64,000 bases of DNA from Apus apus (taxonomy: Eukaryota > Chordata > Aves > Apodiformes > Apodidae). The DNA is taken from positions 15,358,001-15,422,000 of the forward strand of contig NC_067290.1 in the NCBI RefSeq assembly GCF_020740795.1, in the 5' to 3' direction. Shown piece by piece: positions 50,901-62,170 of the stretch (positions are counted from its first letter, which is position 1; every line of letters begins with the position of its first letter). The notes under the pieces are model-generated. The model worked only from the letters and a program-made list of their open reading frames with translations, ran no database searches and had not been told where the DNA came from. The position numbers and the translations under genes were made by a program.

Positions 50901-53900
50901 AAGTGTATGATGATAGATTTCCTGGGAAATTTCCCTGGAATATTGTATTTTTCGTATGTATTACAAAGGGATTTAAGTAAACAGACATATTTAGTACAGG
51001 TGAACTGTTTATAAACCAAGAAGAGATGCTTGTAGACATCTCTCATAATAATAACCTCTTGGATCCGGGTGTCGGATGTCTAAGTAAAACCACAACATCC
51101 AGGAAGTTCTCTCCCTGCCACTTCCCCTGTAGGCAGTTTCAGAATGTCTTGTTGTTACAAGTTACTTAAAAATACAGAGAAGTTGGTGTCTTTTAAAAAA
51201 TAGTAGTAGGTCTTTGTGTATTTAATTAAAGTTTATTATTTTAGGCTTAAAGTAAACCCACATCAGCTTCCTATTGGGACAAACAGAAAAAGGACCAATC
51301 CAGTCCATATTTAGCAACCTTTTCCTCAAAAGACTCTTGCATTCTCATTTTCTAAAACCCTTTTGCAGTTGGTGGGTGTCTTGGCTTACCCTGGCATGAT
51401 TGTCATTGCTTCAGTATGGGCTCTCATGCCAGATCTGTCTTGGCTGATGCTGAGGGTTGCTGGGCTGTGCTCAGCTGAGCAGGTTCATCCTGACTTCAGG
51501 GACATAGCTCAGGGTTGTTTAGGCTGCAGGTAAGCAGGGTTGTCCCAGGGATTGGTTAGGGGGGTGCTCTTACTACAAACTTTCCTTCTTTTGGGGATAA
51601 CCAGAAGGAACTGTGGAAAGTTGGGCAAAGTTTTGGTGGTTTTCAGTGGGATGTTAATCTGTGTCCGTACTAGAGCAGTTTGGCAGATTGCAGTTAGTGG
51701 TGATTTGAGCTGGTACCACACTGATGGATGAGCCAAAGTGAGATTAAACCATTTTCTTCACATTAAGGAGCTGTGTGTGGGCAGGACCCTGGGAGAGATG
51801 CTCTCAAGTGGTTACTTGTGGTAACATTTGTCTGAAAGACATCACAGTTCCAGTCCATGCGTCACTGCATAGTTTATAAAATGACCTTGCAGTTACTCAC
51901 ACCTGCCAGGCTGATGAAAGTACCAAGATTTCATAATTTTGAAACCATTCTGTTTAGGCTGAGTTTTAAGTTGCCTGTTACCCACCACAGGAATCATTGC
52001 TCCCTTGTTTCTTAGGCACTAACCTCATTTTGGGGAGGTGGCCCTTGAGTAAAATGCCTGGAGCAGGTCATGGCTGGCATGGTAATCAGTGTGATTGCAC
52101 CTGAACTATGAGGCTTAACTCTAGGGTGCATATTTTGGTTGTTTGCATGGGCTGTTCCATGGGCCAGCTGTGCTAAAATAGACCAGTTGTGTGAAAGTCA
52201 TGCTAATGATTTCCTGTGAATATTAACCTCACGGGTCTTTCCTTTTTGTTTAACAGTAAATGGATGGTTTGGGTTTTTTTTGTGTCTCTAGCAAATTGCT
52301 TCTTATGTTTTGAATTTTCATGCTAAAATATTAAACTGAGGAAGTGTGTTGTTTGGGAAGCTGTAAAAACTAATTCCTCTGAAAGACCCTTGAGAACTCA
52401 TATTTCTTTATCTTAAAAAAAAAAAAAGTTTGTCCTTTATTTTCCTGCCAAACTAGGGAGGCTGTATGTGGCATTGAGTGGCTGTTGCTAAAATGTTTGT
52501 CTTAGGAAGGCATCAGTCTGGAGACTTGTTTGGTCATGCCCTATAACTGAGTCAGGACAAACCTGGGCATTTACCATTCTGTCACATTTCTGGGAACTGC
52601 ATCCTTTTCTGGAGCAGTAAAAAATGATGTGCCTATACTTTTTTTTTTCTTTCTTTGACTTTTAGGAACGGACTAAGTTCTCTTCTGAAGTATTTCCAGA
52701 CCACCCTGGTTTACAATCATAACTCAGTATTTCTAAATGTTTGCTTTTAACAGCAGTCATGCTTTTGAAAAGTACCCTGCCAACATGTTTCTTACAGCAT
52801 GGAATAAATCTTGGAATGGACTAAAGCTAGTGAAGTAAATAGGCTGCTTAAACTAATTATTCAGAACTAAGTGGTCTTGTGTACTTGGGTATTTTTTTCT
52901 ATTTCAAAGAGAAAAGTTGCAGCGTGTCCCATTGTCACAAATGTATAGATATGCAAAAACTTTCTTTACAAGAGGGCTTACAAAATATGCCCAACTTAAT
53001 TGATTCAAGCTATTAAGGCTTAAAAATATGTTACTGGAATTGAAACTTGGATATTTGAAAAGGCCTTAAGTACACTAAAAACATTTTATCTTTTTTCCCA
53101 CTTGGCAATGTTTATAGATTAAAATCTCTGATATGAACAAGTGCCTTGAGAATTAACTTCTGCAATTAGTGCTATGTAGATCCTGGGCTTGATTCTCCCA
53201 TTTTAATATGTCCTTTATTCAGTACCACAAGGGGTAAAACAGGCACTAATCATGTAACTCCCTTTATGTGAATGGATACATATTTTAAATAATTAGAAAA
53301 CTTCTCATTCCCTATGCAATGTAGTGCTTTCCAGAGGTGAGAGAATGGGGATAGAAGTGAAGTAGTGCAAGGAAGGAGAGAGGCAGTGGTAGGAAAGGGC
53401 AGGGAGTTCTCCAGATTTTCTTTCCCGTGGATTTTATGTGAAGTTGCAATTTATCATTGCTGCAGTAAAACTGCTGTTAGGTTTGGGTTTGTTCTCTCTT
53501 GTTTTCTATTAATCTATTAGCAAAAAGTAGCTTTTATGTGAAGAGAAAGAAGCAGGAAGTGGCAGTGAATGAGCTCAAGGTATTTATGACAGGGTGTGCT
53601 GTATTTAGAGATTATATGGGAGTCTGGAAACCCCTGTTCAAACCATCAAACCATGACACCAGCAGAGCATTCTGATCTGGTGCTGTGGCCACCCTGACTT
53701 CTGCACTCTGAAGTTTGTTTGCGGAATGTAATGGGTAAGGTGTGGTTTTTTGTTTGGCTTTTTTTGTTTTTTTTTTTTTTCTTGGTTAGCCATTCAGTGG
53801 TAGAATCTTTAAACTAGAATCCCTCATGTCTATTCTTTTCTAACTAAATTAACTGACTAACAGTGGTTAGTTAATTATTTAATGTAAACATTTTTTCCAG

Positions 53901-56900
53901 ATATTTTCAGAGTCCTTTTTAGATTTCAGGTGAAAGAAATTAAATGAAGCAATAGTCTTGTTTAAGAAGGGAGTTAGCACACTGCAAGAGAGTCTTTATC
54001 CAGTACCTGGTGTATCTTACCTCCTGCAGCTTAGAGAGCTCTCTGAGTATGCTGAGCACCATTCTTGCCTCACTCGAGTAACATAATCTATTACTGGTAG
54101 CCTTCCTGCACTTTTTCAGTAGTTTCACTGGTCGGGTATTACTGGGTGTTCAGGAAGGGGTGCTCAGGGCAGTGTTCCTGGGCAGCAAAAGGATAGACAT
54201 CGTTACAGGAAGGTAGTGCCCAACCATTCAGATATTTCAAAAGACTATTGCTAGTTTTGACCATCAATAGAAATTCTTGGAAAGAAAAAAAAAATTAAAA
54301 AAAAATTGTGAAGGGCTCTGCTGTTGAAGGAGGGTGTTGATAGAGCAAGTTGCCAGTCAATAGCACATGCTGTTTGGTTTTCCCTAAGTGATGTTCTACC
54401 TTCTGCTGTTCCAGGGTGTTCATCAGTGGGAGCCAAAGCGCTGGCAGGAAAATTATGCTTCTGCTGTGAAGGAGGTGATAAAAATGCCTGCAGTAATCCA
54501 GTTGTGTACACTTCTTAGAAAACTCTGGGAAGGACCAACTCCTGTCTATTATTTTTCTCACTGGGCTGTTTCTGAAGGCTTGTAATTTTGTCTGCAGTAA
54601 TCACACAGTATTTCAGTGGGCAGAACTGAATCACAGTGTTTACACACACAAACGCAGAACTGCACTCTGAAGTGCATACACCCAACACACCTGTACTTTA
54701 AATATGTGTCTCCATTTAGCTCTTTAAAAGAGGTTTGCAAAATGTCATCATGCTGTGGTTGTGGCATTTTAGCAAAGATGCAGACAAATGATGACAAAAA
54801 AGCAGAGGTTGTCTCTAGCAACTTGATGAAAATAAGGATACGGTGTGGTCTTTTTCACTGGGCTTTGCTTTTGTTGCTTCCTTTATTAGAAGCAGTAAAT
54901 GGGCAATGAGATACATGCCTCAGTGAGCAGAAAACTTTATTAAAATAAGCAAATGGAGCTCATGCTTCAAACTGAAAAATGTTTATCTGTTGGTGGCCAG
55001 CCTGGCTGCAGATGGGCTTGTGCTGTTTTCTCTCTTGGCATATCAGAACTGAATTTGGTCCTGAAAGATAAGGGGTTTCTGCCAGTGTTCTGCTGTGCTG
55101 GTTTATTTTTGATGAGTATAAATTTTTCCATTTTGTTTCTACCATTTCTTAGGTTTCTTTGATTTTGCCTAGATTTTGCTAAAGTTCAGAGAGGTTCATA
55201 GTCTGTAGAAGTGAAGAATTTTAGTTGTCTTTGTCAGGCCTAATTTCTTTCCTTGACACCAGAATCTTTTTCCTTGACATAATTCACTAGCAAAAAACCA
55301 GAAGGGATATTTAATTTTTTTTATTTATTTTTTTATTTATAGGGGGGAAAAGACAGAGGAAGAACTTATAATACTCTATTGCTTTGTTGCCTCTGCTGAT
55401 TTTGCTTGGTAATAGTGAATGTTAACTTCCTTAGTGACAGAGCTTTCTTAGAGTTGAAGAGAAGTGGGAATAAGAGCAAGAAAAATGCTGCTGGCAAGTA
55501 GCAGTAATTGTGGTTAAATGTTTGTCATCCTGTCATTTCTAGAGGTGCCCATAGTTTGTCACTGGCATTCGTGCTGTTTCTTGTGGACATTGCAATCAAA
55601 GTGGTTAAGTCTAATACATTAATCCATTGTGCACACTTCTCTGTCTTTTCCAGTGTATAAATTCATTTATATAATGAGTATCTAGTAAGAACCATGTATA
55701 ATTAATCTAAATTCCACGGGTCGCTCTTTAATCTAATCCATTTCTGCATACACAAGTATGAAGCTTGTGTTTTCAAACCAAGGGGATGTGTGTTTGCTGG
55801 TGGCCTCGTGGAGAGGAGGCAGCCTGTGTTTCAAGATGTGGTGTCGTTGTCCATGTCTGTCTCTCTTTCTCAGCCCCTCTTGAAATTTGATTTGTATCTT
55901 CCTTTTTAGACCAGGCTTGAAAGAAGTGGGATTTTTGGATGGAGATGAGCTGGCTGTGAACTTAGAGCGCTGCAGTGCAACTAATGCCTGGGGAGGTGTG
56001 GGGAGCAGTTGAAAGCCCGTGGATAGGGATACATTTGCATCTGGAAGTCAGGGTGTGAAAAGCATCTGTAAAGGTGCAAATGAAGGTGACAAAGCATGCC
56101 TGCATCTTTACATTTTGCAGCTGTGTCGCTATCATCTGCTTTGCTGTTTCTGACCCAACTTCCTTGACTTCAGGAGGCTGCAGCAGTTCCTGCTTCCTGT
56201 TTTGTATGGAAATACTTAGATGCAGTGACCTTAAGCAATCTACAGCATTATAGTTGATACTTGAGGAGTACACACAGTGTTACATTCAGTACTTCACAAA
56301 ATCAGTGCACGAGTTAAATACAATTACAGATAGAGAACTTGTTACACAGATTGTTGAAAGAGATTTGACCCAAGCTCTTTCTTCTGGCGGTTGCAGAAAC
56401 AGAATAAAATTGATGTAACCTCTCTTAGGGGGAAAAAACGTGTTTTAAATTGAACATGGTTTATTTGTCAGTGTTTATGTTCAGTGTCCAGCTTAGTGAG
56501 GTGAAGTCTTCTGAATTTGGACTAGGGATAATACAGCACTAATTTAACCTTTCACTGTTGTTGATAATCAAAACCAATTTGCACATTTGGTGGCTGTTTG
56601 GTGGCCAAGTGAAAATTGCTGGACGTTCTGGAGATGTGTCATTTTGTTTAAAGCTGTTAACAGGAAGCTGAGCAGGAAAAAATCCTGGAAAGTTCTGTAG
56701 CCAGAATCTCTGCTAAGAGGCAAAACCAGGATGAATGTAAAATCAGCTCTCTGCTCATGATCTTAGAGCTTGTTGTTCATTAAAACTGACCTCCTGCAAT
56801 TGTTCCCAATGCATCGTGCATTCTATGAGAAAGATGTTGGAGACTTTGGCTTCTAGGAAAGAAGGGCTTTCTTGGTTCCAGACAGTGGGAAACACGTAAA

Positions 56901-59900
56901 CTAACAGTTAAAAGGGAACTGTCACTGGGCATGTAGCAATGCTTTTGGCAGTTGTTTCTTACTCAAATGTACGAGGGAGCCAGAGTGACAACTTGAGAGG
57001 CAGAGCAATGATTTGGCTGCTGAAGGTTAGGTTAAAGACTAATACATTTGTGTGAAAGACACTTACTACTTCTGGTGGTGTTTTTCTTGCAGTTTTGGAG
57101 ATGCTATTGCGATTGGAATTGCTATTTTGGCAGTGATCATAATCACTATTATTCTGTGCCTCACATGTTCATGTTGCTGTTTGTATAAAGCATGTCGGCG
57201 ACCACGGCGTAAGTACCTGTGAATTTAGTTTCTTTTTCATAGTTTTGAACAAGACTTACCTTTCCACACCCCCCCTCTCCCACTCCCCCCAGAGAATTTG
57301 GTTCATGTAAAAGGTGAAAATAATCTTGCCTGACCTCTCTGCTACAAAAGCTGTAATACCTAAAAATTAAAAATAAGGATTTAAGCTGCTTCAGAATGTG
57401 AGGTAACAGAGAGATGTTTTGGAATATTTTCTAAGCATTTAGAAGTTCTCTTTCCCCAGCCCCTCAGTGTGTGGATTTGTGGGTTTTTGGGTTGTTTTGT
57501 GTTTGGTTTGTTTTGTTTAGGAAAGCAGGAGGTAGAATAAGGTATTAATTTTTTCCCAGTCTCTTAAAGATATACCTGAAAAATACACCAAAGGCCCAGG
57601 ACTGCAACAGTGCAATCTTGAGCAGCCTGTAGTTGTGGTATAAAGAAGGAGAAGATCTTGAAAACGAATTACTGCAGTTAATCAGGAACTGTTAATACTC
57701 TTATTCCAATAAAAGTTAGGAAGCAATGGACCAACATCAGCTCCTGAAAAAAATCAATGATTTAATCTGTATTTGCCTCTCTGACTGTTACTTAAAGACA
57801 CACTAACACGTGTTAATGTGTAGGCACCATACGAAAGGAAACTCATTTGAGCAAGCATTGTAGGAAGCTCCTTACCTAATAAAGGAGATCTTTATCACAT
57901 TTAATGTTTAAAAGCAGGTAACATTTCAAAATTAGTAGTTTGTCCAGTCTCATACCAAATAATGGATAACTTGGCTGCAGGGTTGAGTTCCTGGTTTTTG
58001 AACAGTGCAAGAAAATAATTCTTTGCTCTTTGTGGTTGAGAAACAAGGAGGAACAAGTTGGCTGCTCTCTCAGTACAGGAAGGCTCTCATTTCCACAGAG
58101 ACGGATGGCAGGATATTTAGGGACACTCATTTCTAAATCTTTCATGGAACTTTGAAAGTGGAATTGCCCAGATTTTGAAGTGCAAAATTGATCTGAAGAG
58201 AAAATATGTTTTATGTTATTGTTTGCCTGTCCCAGGTGATCTGCTAGAGCCACCAGCACTAACTGTGGTCCTTTTGCTTATTTGTAGCTGTTGTCACCAC
58301 CACTACTGCCACTACAGTGGTTCATGCTGCCTATCCCCAGCAACAGCAAGTGCCACCCAACTACCCAGTGGCCCCATATCAAGGATATCAGGCCATGCCT
58401 ATCCAGCCACAGCCAGGAATGCTGGTGGCCCCATACCCTGCGCAGTGTCCTCCTCCTTACCCCATGCAGCCACCAGGACCCCCAGCTTATAATGAAATGG
58501 AGGCAGGTAAGGCAGCACTGAGTGTTTCTTCATCTCTTAAGTAGTTAAAGAGTCACTTCAGAGCCAATCTTGAATTATTTATATGTATTTTATGACTATA
58601 TTAATATAAATGTAAACTTTGTAAAACTCAAGCTGTGGTTGATGCTGTAATTCACCCTTGCTGAATTTTCCCTAACACCATTTCTGTATTAAACATTGCA
58701 AGAGGAGATGCAGCTGAAGCTCTCTTGGCAGTTTGGTGCTATGTGGGATCCAGTCAGTGGATCCAGTAGAATGTTTTACTAATTCAGCTGAAACTTCATA
58801 TTAAAATCTAAGTCCAGTTAACAGATGTATAGCAGTTGGGTGTTCTTATGTACCCTTTCCAACCTAATATTGTCTAGATGATTCAATCTGTACACAAATG
58901 GCATGCTGTAGTAGTTTGTCACTATGTTTATAGAATACCAAGTCTCTGATAAACTTCAGGCAAGTTTGCCAATGACTGGCAGTGGAATTATCACATCTGT
59001 TTTCTTCTGCTTTCCTTCTTTCCCAGCATTGTTTTCCTGCAGCTTTATTGTTGCATTAGTAATTCACAGTTCTGCTGGGAATAACTGTTCTCTGAACAAT
59101 TGGCTCCTGACTGTTCAGAGAGGCCAAAACCAGCCTGTTGCCTGTCCCAGGATCTCCAAGCCCTCTAACTAACCACACTGTTCATCCTTCTAAGTAATGA
59201 GCAAAGTACAGTCCTGAATAGTGGTTGGTGCCCTTAGAAAGTTATTCTTTCATGACAACTCAAATATAAAATGGCTATTCATGGTCTTAAGCATTTGCAA
59301 ACCAGGTAGAAATTGCACATTAGCAATGTGCAAACCAGCCTCCTGTGTGAAAACACTGACTTGGCAGGCCTGCTGACTTTATTTTACTGTTGTAAACTAT
59401 GAAGAAGTTGTGGGGCTTATGGGGTTACCCCAAAGTGCTTTGGCTTCATCTTTATCATATGAGGGAGCCAGTAAACTAGTAATTTTGCTTCTCATACTAA
59501 AACTGTTGCTGGTTGGTTAGTTCTTAATTTTTTTTTTTTTCTTGGGAAAAATATCAAAGCACTTTGCATGTTGCCAGCTGAGAGTTTCTCAAAATGAGAG
59601 ATCTTCCCTTTATTTCTCTTGCCTGTTAACCAAAGGGCAGCCTCTTAATTCCATCACATGCAAGGGAGAGAACACCTGCTCTGTCTCACAGGAGCCAAAC
59701 CTACTCACTGACAAGATCAGTGAAAGATAACCACACTTGAACATTCCAGGGATCTGATCAGTGCTGCATTATTTGAACTAACTTGTGCTATTTGACAGAC
59801 CTGAAATGAAGTTGTCCCTTGAGAGCAGATTGTCTGTCAACACTAGAAAACAAGGGTATCTTCCAAGTGATGTAGATGTAATTTATACGTCAAACTCTTG

Positions 59901-60494
59901 TGTGCTCAGTAGTGATAGGACACTTTTTAATTTCAATTTTTTAAATAACTCTGTTACACTTAACAGGAAAACGTTCTCCCTGAAGGAATCCTAAGATGCT
60001 TTTTCTAGTTCTTACTTTCACTTCTTGACATACTATCAGGTGTGTCCTGTTTGTGCATCTCTTGACTTCCACTGGCTGGTGGTTTGTTTTTGTTTTTTTT
60101 TTTTTTTGACCGGATCCCTTCTTTTTGGTAGACTATATTCTCCCCTGAAGACTAACTATGTGATTGTGGCTACCATAATACACGTGTACACTCAAGCATC
60201 AAAAAAACCCCACAAGAGCAAAGGTTTTATGTGATCTTTTAAAATGCAGATGCTTTATGAGTTAGCACAGACTGGTCTCGAGTCCAATTAAGATACTACA
60301 TTAGTTGAACCTCTTAACTGTGTGCTCAAAGTAGAAGTTGCCATTATAGATGTGGAATTCAAAATGTAAATTTTACAAATATGTTGTTTTTTTTCTTCTG
60401 TTTTGCTTTTGCAGCTGGTGCTGGAGCCCCTTACCCAATCAGCCAGCCCCCTTACAACCCTGCTTACATGGATCGTCAGAATCCCACCTATTGA
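41457..60494 (+). CDS. SHISA5: SHISA5 (scotin) single-pass ER membrane protein, six coding exons, complete
   Basis: SHISA5/scotin is an ER and nuclear-envelope membrane protein induced by p53 and interferon that promotes caspase-dependent death in mammals. Six exons with matching phases give 714 nt, 237 residues (human about 240). Layout: signal peptide 1-19, Shisa cysteine domain about 24-70 with paired CC motifs, linker rich in Ser/Asp, membrane helix about 104-126 followed by [14 protein letters not shown], then a proline/glutamine/tyrosine-rich cytoplasmic tail with PPxY motifs at about 161-164, 193-196 and 203-206. The tail segment [15 protein letters not shown] is diagnostic of SHISA5 over other Shisa family members. 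Start at 41457 gives a clean signal peptide in the CpG island. Confidence 0.95.
41512..43699 (+). other. SHISA5 intron 1, 2.2 kb
   Basis: The first 0.4 kb is still CpG island with G runs; the rest is AT-rich. An imperfect 36-bp-period duplication lies about 60 bp before exon 2. No other feature was recognised. Confidence 0.6.
43575..43631 (+). repeat. Two-copy direct repeat, 36-bp period
   Basis: The word ATATTTAAATGTTAACCTAG at 43575 recurs at 43611 with one change (GTTAA to GGTAA). GAGCTAGGTGAG lies between the copies. Confidence 0.85.
43700..43868 (+). CDS. SHISA5: SHISA5 exon 2, cysteine domain
   Basis: 169 nt, residues about 19-75. Reads [15 protein letters not shown], then [20 protein letters not shown] and FQCGLLHER. 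Cysteine spacing C-x14-C-x3-CC-x2-C-x4-CC is the Shisa signature. Acceptor TTTTTTTCAG, donor GTATGA. Confidence 0.95.
44215..44289 (+). CDS. SHISA5: SHISA5 exon 3, luminal linker
   Basis: 75 nt, residues about 75-100, [20 protein letters not shown] then PPGG. Acceptor TCTTACTGCAG, donor GTGAGC. It is less conserved than the flanking exons but the phase fits on both sides. Confidence 0.85.
44790..45330. promoter_or_regulatory. Intronic GC/CpG-rich block, possible alternative promoter
   Basis: Abrupt GC-rich and CpG-rich segment inside an AT-rich intron, with GGGGCGGG-type boxes, a tandem repeat at its left end and GGTG repeats near 45290. Open frames run on both strands as expected from high GC. 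Function not shown. Confidence 0.5.
44888..44996 (+). repeat. GC-rich minisatellite, 20-bp unit
   Basis: Three near-perfect copies of GCGGGATGGAGAGACCAGGG starting at 44891, then about three decayed shorter units (GCGGGATAAACCAGAG type). Each unit carries a GGCGGG box. Confidence 0.95.
57093..57208 (+). CDS. SHISA5: SHISA5 exon 4, transmembrane helix
   Basis: 116 nt, residues about 100-139. Reads [20 protein letters not shown] then [17 protein letters not shown]. Cysteines next to the membrane are candidate palmitoylation sites. Acceptor TTTTTCTTGCAG, donor GTAAGT. Confidence 0.95.
57209..58287 (+). other. SHISA5 intron 4, 1.1 kb
   Basis: AT-rich with a C-rich patch near 57268. Nothing was recognised. 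Confidence 0.6.
58288..58506 (+). CDS. SHISA5: SHISA5 exon 5, proline-rich PPxY tail
   Basis: 219 nt, residues about 139-212, [20 protein letters not shown] then three PPxY motifs (PPNY, PPPY, PPAY), ligands for WW domains such as those of NEDD4-family ligases. Read-through into the intron would end after 11 more residues, so intron retention would give a shorter protein. Donor GTAAGG. Confidence 0.95.
58507..60414 (+). other. SHISA5 intron 5, 1.9 kb
   Basis: AT-rich, with T runs at about 59529 and 60093. No gene or clear repeat was recognised. Confidence 0.6.
60415..60494 (+). CDS. SHISA5: SHISA5 exon 6, C-terminus and stop
   Basis: 80 nt, residues about 212-237, [20 protein letters not shown] then RQNPTY and TGA at 60492-60494. 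Acceptor TTGCTTTTGCAG after a long T tract. Confidence 0.94.
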
Positions 60495-62170
60495 AAAGAT
60501 CTACTATGTTTCTGCATACAAAACTTTTTAAAGTATAATTTGTGCTGGTTACACTGTGCAACTGTAGTATATTTTTCTGGAAGACAGCAATCTTATGTCT
60601 AAGTAAAGTAAAACTTGTTTCAGTATCTTTTTTTGAAATGCTTCAAGTATGAGGCAGGAGTATCTTTCTTGCAGAAGTTGTTAATTTATACCTCAAGCTA
60701 ATACATGGAGTTTGTTTTACATACAGTGAGAAAAGCAGGAAGAAGGAGTACTTCAGAAATAAGAACCACAAGAACATTTGCTGTGCAATAATTTTGAAAG
60801 GAATAGTCTAGTATGAGCTTTACCTGACACCCAAAGCTGTAGCAATCTTTTGCACAGTATTAAAACATAAAAACCTAATCTCTGTGGAACTACCTGATAC
60901 ATGTTTTATATGTTCTGCCTGTTTTAAAGCTACTATTGTTAGGTAAAATACAATGTAATGCATTTCATTTACCATTCAAAAGGGAATTTTCCTTTTTTGA
61001 AACACATTTTGCCTTCATTAAGGGGTAGCAAACCACGTTTAATTGTCTTTGGACTAGTTGCATTTTTCTGTGCTAAGTAGTGTGAACTGATAATTTCCTT
61101 GTTTTCTTTCCTAATTTTGAGGCTTAAAACCTGTGTCTTTATTGGGTGTTTTGTCAGGCCATTTTAATTTCTAGCTAGAAATTAACAGCACAACCAAACT
61201 GTAGGTCACTTAGTGGAACAAACAGATAAAAAAGATTAAAACCTGAGAATTCTTAATAAAAAATTATTGGACAAATATTTGTTGTCCAAGTATTATTGGA
61301 CAAGTTTACTTAAGTCATATGTTGTTGATGAGTTTGGAAGAGAAATTAGCACCTTAATTGTATGTTAAGCAGAAGTACCTGCCAGTGTTTAAAGGAAGTT
61401 TATTTTACAGAAGAGATGGGATGTCAGAAATAGGTTGGGGTTTTAAAATGCTGTGGGTAGGTCACTGTCTGTCTCTAGTGGGAAGTGTAGATGGCAGGAA
61501 CCAAGGGATGACAGATGTTTATAAACTCAGTCTGTGTTTGAATAATAATATGGAAGAGGGAGGGTAAGAAATCCCAGCCTAACACACAGTAGAGATTAAA
61601 TCTCCTTTTTGTTCTCAGCATCCCCATGAAGCTGAGCAGAGAATGAGAAGCTGGGAAAGGAAGGGTGGTAGGATCTGCTTGCAGTGAGGTCATGTATTTT
61701 CATGAAGGGGTTGCTTGCAGTCGTGAAACCTCTTGACAAGTCCTCATGACTGACACCAGTGTTTGCAAGGCTTTTGGCTCTGTACATCTTGTATTGATCA
61801 AACAAATTGTGGCTTTTTTAGTGTCCTTTAAAATTCTGTCTTTTCTAACGTTGAAATACAATTTGTTATTCCTCAGTAGAGCTGTCTAATCTGTTGTATG
61901 TATCACTGTGAATTAATTAGTGAAATAATTCTGACATATCTCATACACAGATGTTACTTTGTTAGAGAGGTCATTAATCCATTTGTCCTGAAATTCTACA
62001 TTTGGGATATATAACCGTTTGAGAAATATTAATGGTGGATTTGTTTTATCTCATACGATGGATGGAAACTGCTACTTTCAAAGGCAGCCTTATTCTCTTC
62101 TTGATTTTTTGAGTCTATATCTGGGTAATTCCATTTTTTTTTTTTTCAATAAAGTCTTCAGGGCATTTCA
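60495..62170 (+). other. SHISA5: SHISA5 3' UTR (probable)
   Basis: AT-rich sequence after the stop with no competing gene, ending near the AATAAA at 62148. It may extend to about 63590 if the distal signal is used. A perfect 8-bp inverted repeat lies at 61267-61289. Confidence 0.65.
62148..62153 (+). terminator. SHISA5: Polyadenylation signal, SHISA5 proximal candidate
   Basis: Canonical AATAAA preceded by a T-rich tract. Weaker candidates lie at 61255 and 63866. Confidence 0.55.

Larger units (their letters stand above)
44290..57092 (+). other. SHISA5 intron 3, 12.8 kb
   Basis: Mostly AT-rich single-copy-looking sequence with T/A runs. The exception is a GC/CpG-rich block at about 44.79-45.33 kb. 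No coding exon or RNA gene was recognised in it. Confidence 0.6.

Noticed and set aside
58838..58885. CCCTTTCCAACCTAAT near GATGATT, like a CR1 tail
   Set aside because: Too short and the landmark order is wrong.
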